DNA from: Coptis chinensis
Taxonomy: Eukaryota; Streptophyta; Magnoliopsida; Ranunculales; Ranunculaceae
DNA length: 64,000 bases
Direction: 5' to 3'
NCBI GenBank assembly: GCA_015680905.1
Contig: CM027381.1
Coordinates: 51,402,501 to 51,466,500 of the forward strand
A program made the translations under genes and the position numbers. Shown in pieces: positions 58,651 through 64,000 of the stretch (position 1 is the first letter of the stretch; each line of letters starts with the position of its first letter). The notes under the pieces are model-generated. The model worked only from the letters and a program-made list of their open reading frames with translations, was not told the origin of the DNA and made no database searches.

Positions 58651-59283
58651 TTTTTTTTCTTCCTAAAAACTATATTAAATCATTCATGTAGATAAGGGGA
58701 GAGCAAATTAGTAGATGGAGTATACATTTACACTCTTCTAGTTTATTCAAAAGTGATGAGATGTTATAGACATGACATTTTATGACTGCATGGATGTTAT
58801 AACCGCTAAAACTGGAGCAGTAAGAGGCGCTAAAGTGACTGTTGTACTCGTAGGCATTTTTATTTGAAGTACGTTAAATAATAGTCGGTAGCTTTGTTTT
58901 GTTTTGGACGTATGTAATTGTTATTTTCACTTGAAGACTGTTTTTTTTATACGAGAGACAGAGGTATTTGAGGTATTCCAAGTGAAATTATATAATTTCA
59001 CTTGGAATACCTCTGTCTCTCGTATGTGGTTAGTTTATATGTGAAAAAAATAAGCTATGTAATAGTTTTTTCTCTTGTATGCTTCACTTACATATTTGTA
59101 TTACCTGGTTTCAAATAAATCTAAAGTACTAATTTTAACTTAAAGATATGTGCATTCACTTACTAACTCTTCTTGAAAGATGTGTTTTTTTTTGTTGTTT
59201 GTTTTTAATGTTATTATGTTGCCTTTGAAAATCTTTATTTAAATGATACGTTTAGATGTTAGACCAAAATGCTTCACGCAGCT
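58651..59283. other. Unassigned stretch with a strong hairpin
   Basis: The only structure seen is the inverted repeat at 58949-59025, listed separately. Confidence 0.4.
58949..59025. repeat. Near-perfect inverted repeat (34-bp stem)
   Basis: The left arm 58949-58991 and right arm 58992-59025 pair along the whole right arm with no loop beyond the AT-rich centre. The left arm has a 9-base extra piece where 'gaggtattt' is duplicated. It has no flanking duplication and no TE ends. Confidence 0.9.
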
Positions 59284-60520
59284 TGATAAGTGCAAATTAA
59301 TGTATGCAATGATATGACACAACGCGCACACACACACACACACACACTAACTCACACTAAGTCAATACATTGCTTTATTAACAAGTTGGAATATAGATTG
59401 AGCAAAGATTTCATTCCCATATCTAAACATTGAGCACATATGAATAAGTTGTTGGACTAAGTCATTAGAGAAGTTATGAGAGAGAGAGAAGGATTTTATG
59501 TTGATTGTTGATTTTAAACTAAAGATTAATTGACAAGTTACTTACCAGGATTGATTATTTGAAAACAAAGTAGAGAGATAGGGAGAGATGTGTGGAAGGT
59601 TAAATCCACCATGAGGAGGATCAACCACCATTGATTTAGGCAATTCTTCACTGCATCTCTAATTCTTCCTTTGATATTTTTATAGACAAATCAAAGGTGA
59701 GAGTTAAGGTTTGATCCCTAACAGGATTTACACCAACTGTCCAAGTCTAGAAGTCTAACTTCACAACAAAGTCGCACGCGACACTGTCCAAAGAATATGT
59801 CTCCAAATTTGGTCATACACATGCTTATATATGTTCTATACAAATGACTCATACCCCGTAAAATGGAGTTTGTCCTCACATGAACTTCATTAACCCTCCA
59901 CTAGGGAGGAGTTAACTCATGATCCTAGGAGATTCTAAGCTAATGAAAGTATATTTAGTAAGAACAATTAACATGAAGAAGAAGAAGAATGAATGATTAG
60001 AATTAAGAAGAAGAAGTTGACTACATTGATGGAGTGTCCTCAATTAAAACTAAGCTAATATAAGCTAAGAACTAGAAGACATGAGAATGAAAACTAAGAA
60101 TGAAAATTACATGGAATGGAATGCCTTGGATGTCTTCCCACTTTGTCTTCAAGACCAAACAAAATGGAGAATCTCCAAATTTTCAACTTTGTTTTCCTCA
60201 TTTTCTTCATTGATTTGTGTCCATGTCATGCGCCATGTTTTGTGGTAGTTTGTCTTTGACTTGCTTTATGGGCTTTAAGAATGGACAAGCCTAACATCAA
60301 ATCCAAAGTAGTAGTGGGTTTTGTTAGAAGATTTCATGTCTAAGTAATATTCCGATCATATTTTCATGCCAAAACACTGCTTTTCCTAGAATTTTGTCGC
60401 TGAGTGTTGAAACCTATAAAAGTATGAAAACACAATTATTTTATATATATTAAACACATAATGGATCGAAAATTAATTGTTTTAATGGGGTTTATATCAT
60501 AGTTTTGGATGTTTATTACA
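59284..60520 (-). mobile_element. Solo gypsy LTR
   Basis: On the minus strand it begins TGTAATAAACATCC at 60520 and ends ...GCACTTATCA at 59284. The direct repeat CAGCTT occurs at both edges (59279-59284, 60519-60524) and overlaps the LTR ends. It is a diverged relative of the LTR array at 4855-8689, with the same block order: CA microsatellite (59326-59347), 'gattgagcaaagattt', 'cattaaccctcca' and the start region. No internal element sequence lies on either side. Confidence 0.75.
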
Positions 60521-60994
60521 GCTTAAGACGATTGTGTCTTACTGGAACCTTGTTAGAACTTACATGATAGTATTTTAGCCTATGTGACACTATTCATACA
60601 AAAAGTAATTATTAATATTCCAAGAGTATTGGATTACCAGATTTCTGGCATATACCTAAAGGCCCATGTAATATCTAGTGAAAAACTTACAAAGGGAATA
60701 TCTATCCCCCTTACATATATGTCTATATAAAACATCGAACGATGCCAAATTTAAGGGGTTTTTAAATTTCCCCCTTTTCTTAGCTTGTTGGGATTTGAAG
60801 ATGACTTAAACTGAAAAATCGACTCATTTCATTCAAAATTTTATTTTTTGTGCTTTAAATTTTATTTCGTTTATATGAATACTTAGTATAAAAATCCTAC
60901 CGCCAAGTTATTTTGGATGCAAAAGTTGGGTTCATAATTATGAAAAAGGTTTAGCAACAGGTTTTCTCTTTGTTATAAGTTTTCTGGTGCGCAG
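60521..60994. other. AT-rich stretch, nothing recognised
   Basis: No feature is visible between the solo LTR and the ABCB exon. Confidence 0.5.
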
Positions 60995-61191
60995 TTAGTT
61001 TTATCCAATATCTTTCGACCTTTTTGGTGGGATTAGTGGCTGGTTTTGTATCGACATAGAGGTTGGAATTATTGAGTATAGTTGTGATTCCAGGAATTGC
61101 TTTTTCTGGGGGATTATATGCATATACTCTTACTGGTCTTACTTCAAAGAGCCGAGAGTTGTACGCCAATGCAGGCATAATCGTTGAGCAG
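60995..61191 (+). pseudogene. ABCB (P-glycoprotein/ABCB19-like) exon fragment
   Basis: An acceptor-like GCAG precedes 'FIQYLSTFLVGLVAGFVS'. A TAG stop follows at 61057-61059 where the family has Trp. The frame then reads 'LLSIVVIPGIAFSGGLYAYT' and 'LTGLTSKSRELYANAGIIVE', ending EQ at a GTAATAAG donor, the place where an intron lies in ABCB19-type genes. This is part of the first transmembrane domain of the auxin-transporting ABCB family. No other ABCB exon is visible, so it is an isolated, dead fragment or one exon of a decayed gene. Confidence 0.85.
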
Positions 61192-62778
61192 GTAATAAGT
61201 TTATCCGATTTTGGTCTGATGGTCCTTTTGTCTGATGAGAATGAATGGTCATTATAAGGTCTATCTCGATCCGATTCCCAAATTTAATGGTTCTTATGTT
61301 GTATTATTTATTAATTGTAGAAGCTTGGGTGGGATAGTTATTTTCTATTATTGGGGCATTTAGCAAAGACAAAGCAGTAGGTATAATCAATGATGTGTTC
61401 TTCTTTTGCGAGAAAGCTACATGGTTTGTTTACATACTAAATTTGGTTTGTTTTATAATTAGATAGCAGCTTTTCTTTTAGTGTGCATCCCACACTTTTG
61501 GAGTATATGGGAATGAATTTAATTAGGAAGAGAGGGAAATAGTCTAACCTGAGTCATTGAGTTGCCTTTTTCGTCAAGAAGTTAAGAACACTTGTTGATG
61601 AGGTAAGGAAATTTAAGGCTAAGGAATTTTTAGTTGGTGTATTCTTAGTATCCTTGCAGTTTTGAGAACTTAGGTTATTTTTCTTTTTGTGAATTTGTTG
61701 AAGGGTTTAGTTAGGTTTTGGCTTGGCAGTGACCGGCCTATAGTAGCCTGGTAGTGGCCTGGTATGGCTGTAACAAGCGAGACACGCAAAAACCCATTCA
61801 CTTGTATCGAGCAAGGTATTTGTTTTATGGTTTTTCTTAGTGGCTTAATAAAAAAAAATGGACTGAAGGAATAAGATATGGAGGCTGTACATAAATTGGT
61901 TTATAAAGTATAGTCACTTGCGCTTTATTTCGAGCATGAGCCTTCATTAAGTAGAAGAATCAAAAGGGTAAAAACTAGATGAATATTTGAGAATAATCCG
62001 ACAAAGGATTTAAAAATAAAATTTCATTAGTTTTGGCTTAATGTCTTGACTTATTTTTTTTAGCGAGCACGTGAATGCATGAATGACATACACATTCACC
62101 AGGATTGATGCCATAATGCTTTTTCATTCTAAGTTTTAATGTTATTCACGTACTAATATACTCTTATCTTGTGGCTCTTGCTTCTTCTGTGTGATTGATA
62201 TGTCCAATATGTGCGTGTTTTTTTTTTGAGTGTTCTATATGCACAAGCAAACACTTTGATTATCCTATTTGTACAAAAATCGTTGGGTCCCCTATTCTTG
62301 GAGTACGGGGACCAAAAGAATACTGTAATTCTATGAACTTTTGGTATGTAATTTACTGTTCTAGAAATATTTGTGTCTTATTCCATTCTTTTAGAAAGAA
62401 CGTTGCTGGAATAAGTTCCACAGCGTGCCGTGCAGTGTCTTGCGTTTAAGTAAATTTTAAAATTAATTTGCATTTTTATTGGGTAAGATCTTATAAATGA
62501 AATCCGCATAAATAGTTTGGTCATATAATTATTGAAGTCGCTCGTGCTTTGATTGGTGATTATCATCATTTTGGTAGTGGATTTCACTTATTAAAATTAT
62601 GTTGTAGAGTATGGTATCATTGTATGATTTTGTCACTTAGTAGCATAACAAATTAACAAGTTTGTTTTCATTCAAATGGTTTAAGAAGGAAGTCGAATTC
62701 TAAGGGCGGGACATGTGTATATTTCATGAACTTGGCTTAATGATTGCCACCTCTTAATTTGGTGCAAGGAGAAGCTGG
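61192..62778. other. Stretch between the ABCB exon and the unknown gene
   Basis: No further ABCB exon, TE end or RNA gene is recognised. The short frames here have no known domain. Confidence 0.4.
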
Positions 62779-63600
62779 TAGGACATCTCTTTTGAGATTT
62801 CCGGGAACATGCTCAACAGTACGAAAAGGGCAGATGGAAATAAGGATGGACTGGAAGAGACCCTACAGGACGTCAACCATCTGTTTGGGGTTCTCATTTA
62901 CACCAAGTGCCCAAGGTAAGTTAACGTAAGCAAATCAATTTATTTAACTATTATTAAAGACAATTATATGGCTTATTAAATAAGGGAGTTGCATTGGTAA
63001 ACAAGGGTGGAAGAATGACAAATCCCAACTAAAATTCTTTCTTTATTGGTCGATTTTAGTAAATCTCTTTTAATCCACATGGGATCTTTCTCTTAGACTA
63101 GATTTATGCTATTGTGAACCATTTATGTAGTATTTTGATGGTTGGAATTGTTTGATTGAAGTGGTACAGGTGGAACATAGGTCTTTATAGTACTTTTCAT
63201 CTTGTTTTGTTGGAGGTTTACAAGTGAAATTATAAATAATTGATGGAGAATTCACGTGGGTTTGAATTGGGAGTATATTTGTACATGTTTCTAAAGCTAG
63301 GTTCTCTTGAAGATTATTATAAAAGCTTGCTGTGAATTATATTAGAACACTGAAATGTGGGCATTAGTTACCTTAATACGTACATTCATGAATTGTTAGA
63401 TTGGGACTGAGCATATGAGATAAATTCCAGTACACTGAATTGTTTAATTAGGTTGAATTTGTAGTTCTAGACTAGTAGTCACTAACTCACTAATTCCATT
63501 TTCCAGGAAATTAGCACCCTTAATTCAAAGCAGCGAGCAACAAAAAAATATAACCACTCGTCAGGCAAGACCCCTTTTTTCTGATATTGGAGAACAATTG
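62779..63600 (+). CDS. Two exons of an unrecognised gene (partial)
   Basis: Exon A (about 62779-62915) reads 'LNSTKRADGNKDGLEETLQD' then 'VNHLFGVLIYTKCP' and ends at CAAG|GTAAGT. Exon B (63507-63600) follows TTCCAG and reads 'RKLAPLIQSSEQQKNITTRQ' then 'ARPLFSDIGEQL', ending TTG|GTGAGT. The codon split AG|G is restored across the 591-base intron, so the two frames join exactly. A TAG stop lies directly left of 62779, so an acceptor there or at a nearby AG is needed. I do not recognise the protein; it looks acidic and soluble, without membrane segments. If real, more exons should lie right of the window. Confidence 0.45.
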
Positions 63601-64000
63601 GTGAGTGTATTTTGAACTATGGCAATACATACATAGACACACATCCTCCTCAATGTGATGCTACTTGTCTTGGCAGCCTGATGATTTATGGAATAGATGA
63701 GGTTCATGGGCATAACAACATGCAAAAGGAAGTTATTAGATAGATAAGTGCACGTGAAATTAATTGCATATATGACTTTAAGGGACAATTTATTAGAAGC
63801 TTTAAGCGTTCATCATGCATGCAAACTGATAGAACTTCTACATTACTACCTTTATTATTTTATTTTTGTTGACTTATATTTTCTGAAGTATGTAATTGAC
63901 TAGTTGTTGGGCCTAGGCTAAATGTAATACTAGCACACTATAAATGTGAGTAAGACCGCGTATTGAATACAATTGTTCTCTTTTCTTTATCTTCTCATTC
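63601..64000. other. Right edge, possible intron or LTR
   Basis: If exon B is real, this is intron. The last 60 bases ('gtattgaatacaattgttct' and a CT-rich end) resemble the end of some copia LTRs, but the sequence is cut and this is not firm. Confidence 0.25.

Noticed and set aside
58949-59025. microRNA precursor
   Set aside because: Perfect arms with almost no loop are unlike plant miRNA precursors, which have mismatches and a loop. Kept only as an inverted repeat.

Overview
This is nuclear DNA from a flowering plant, most likely a eudicot. The background is AT-rich, there are no bacterial-type operons, and one spliced gene has GT-AG introns. Almost everything else is layered transposable elements (TEs) of plant families. 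The species cannot be named from the sequence.

Layout. 1-~3430: 3' end of a Ty3/gypsy element (+), with its post-pol region and a long terminal repeat (LTR). ~4855-8689: three head-to-tail pieces of another gypsy LTR (-). 8690-~14700: a decayed Ty1/copia element (-), split by a 3.7-kb chromovirus-type solo LTR (9027-12752) with a clean TTCTC duplication. 15156-17713: a PIF/Harbinger remnant with pieces of both its proteins. 17874-19339: a hAT-type element holding a nested MITE, a ~250-bp repeat and a SINE-like piece. 19557-27200: mostly featureless AT-rich DNA with a few short tandem duplications. 27205-28052: two hairpin MITEs. 28141-33279: an inverted-repeat element that hosts a MITE and a 4.4-kb Helitron filled with ~55-bp minisatellites.

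34364-40351 (-) is the one well-supported host gene: six exons in continuous phase encode a 293-residue RS-rich nuclear protein resembling RSRC1/SRrp53. Its 3-kb second intron carries a LINE. 40623-51814 is a small inverted-repeat element split by a full-length, GC-rich Ty3/gypsy Tat-lineage retrotransposon (41164-51632). The Tat element has gag, protease, RT, two RNase H domains, integrase, a tandem-repeat array and an antisense ORF, and all its frames are broken mainly by 1-2-nt indels. 52049-52464: a MITE. 52627-52717: a plastid-derived trnR-ACG copy. ~53500-56881: the 3' end of a second gypsy element (+). 56920-58650: a LINE (-) with a 676-bp TRIM inside it. 59284-60520: a solo gypsy LTR (-). 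60995-61191: an ABCB-transporter exon with a nonsense codon. 62779-63600: two phase-compatible exons of a gene I do not recognise, possibly running off the right edge.

The genes do not form a pathway. The main interest is the order of nested insertions, the Tat element with its antisense ORF and unusual indel decay, and the minisatellite-rich Helitron. I found no convincing new functional system.
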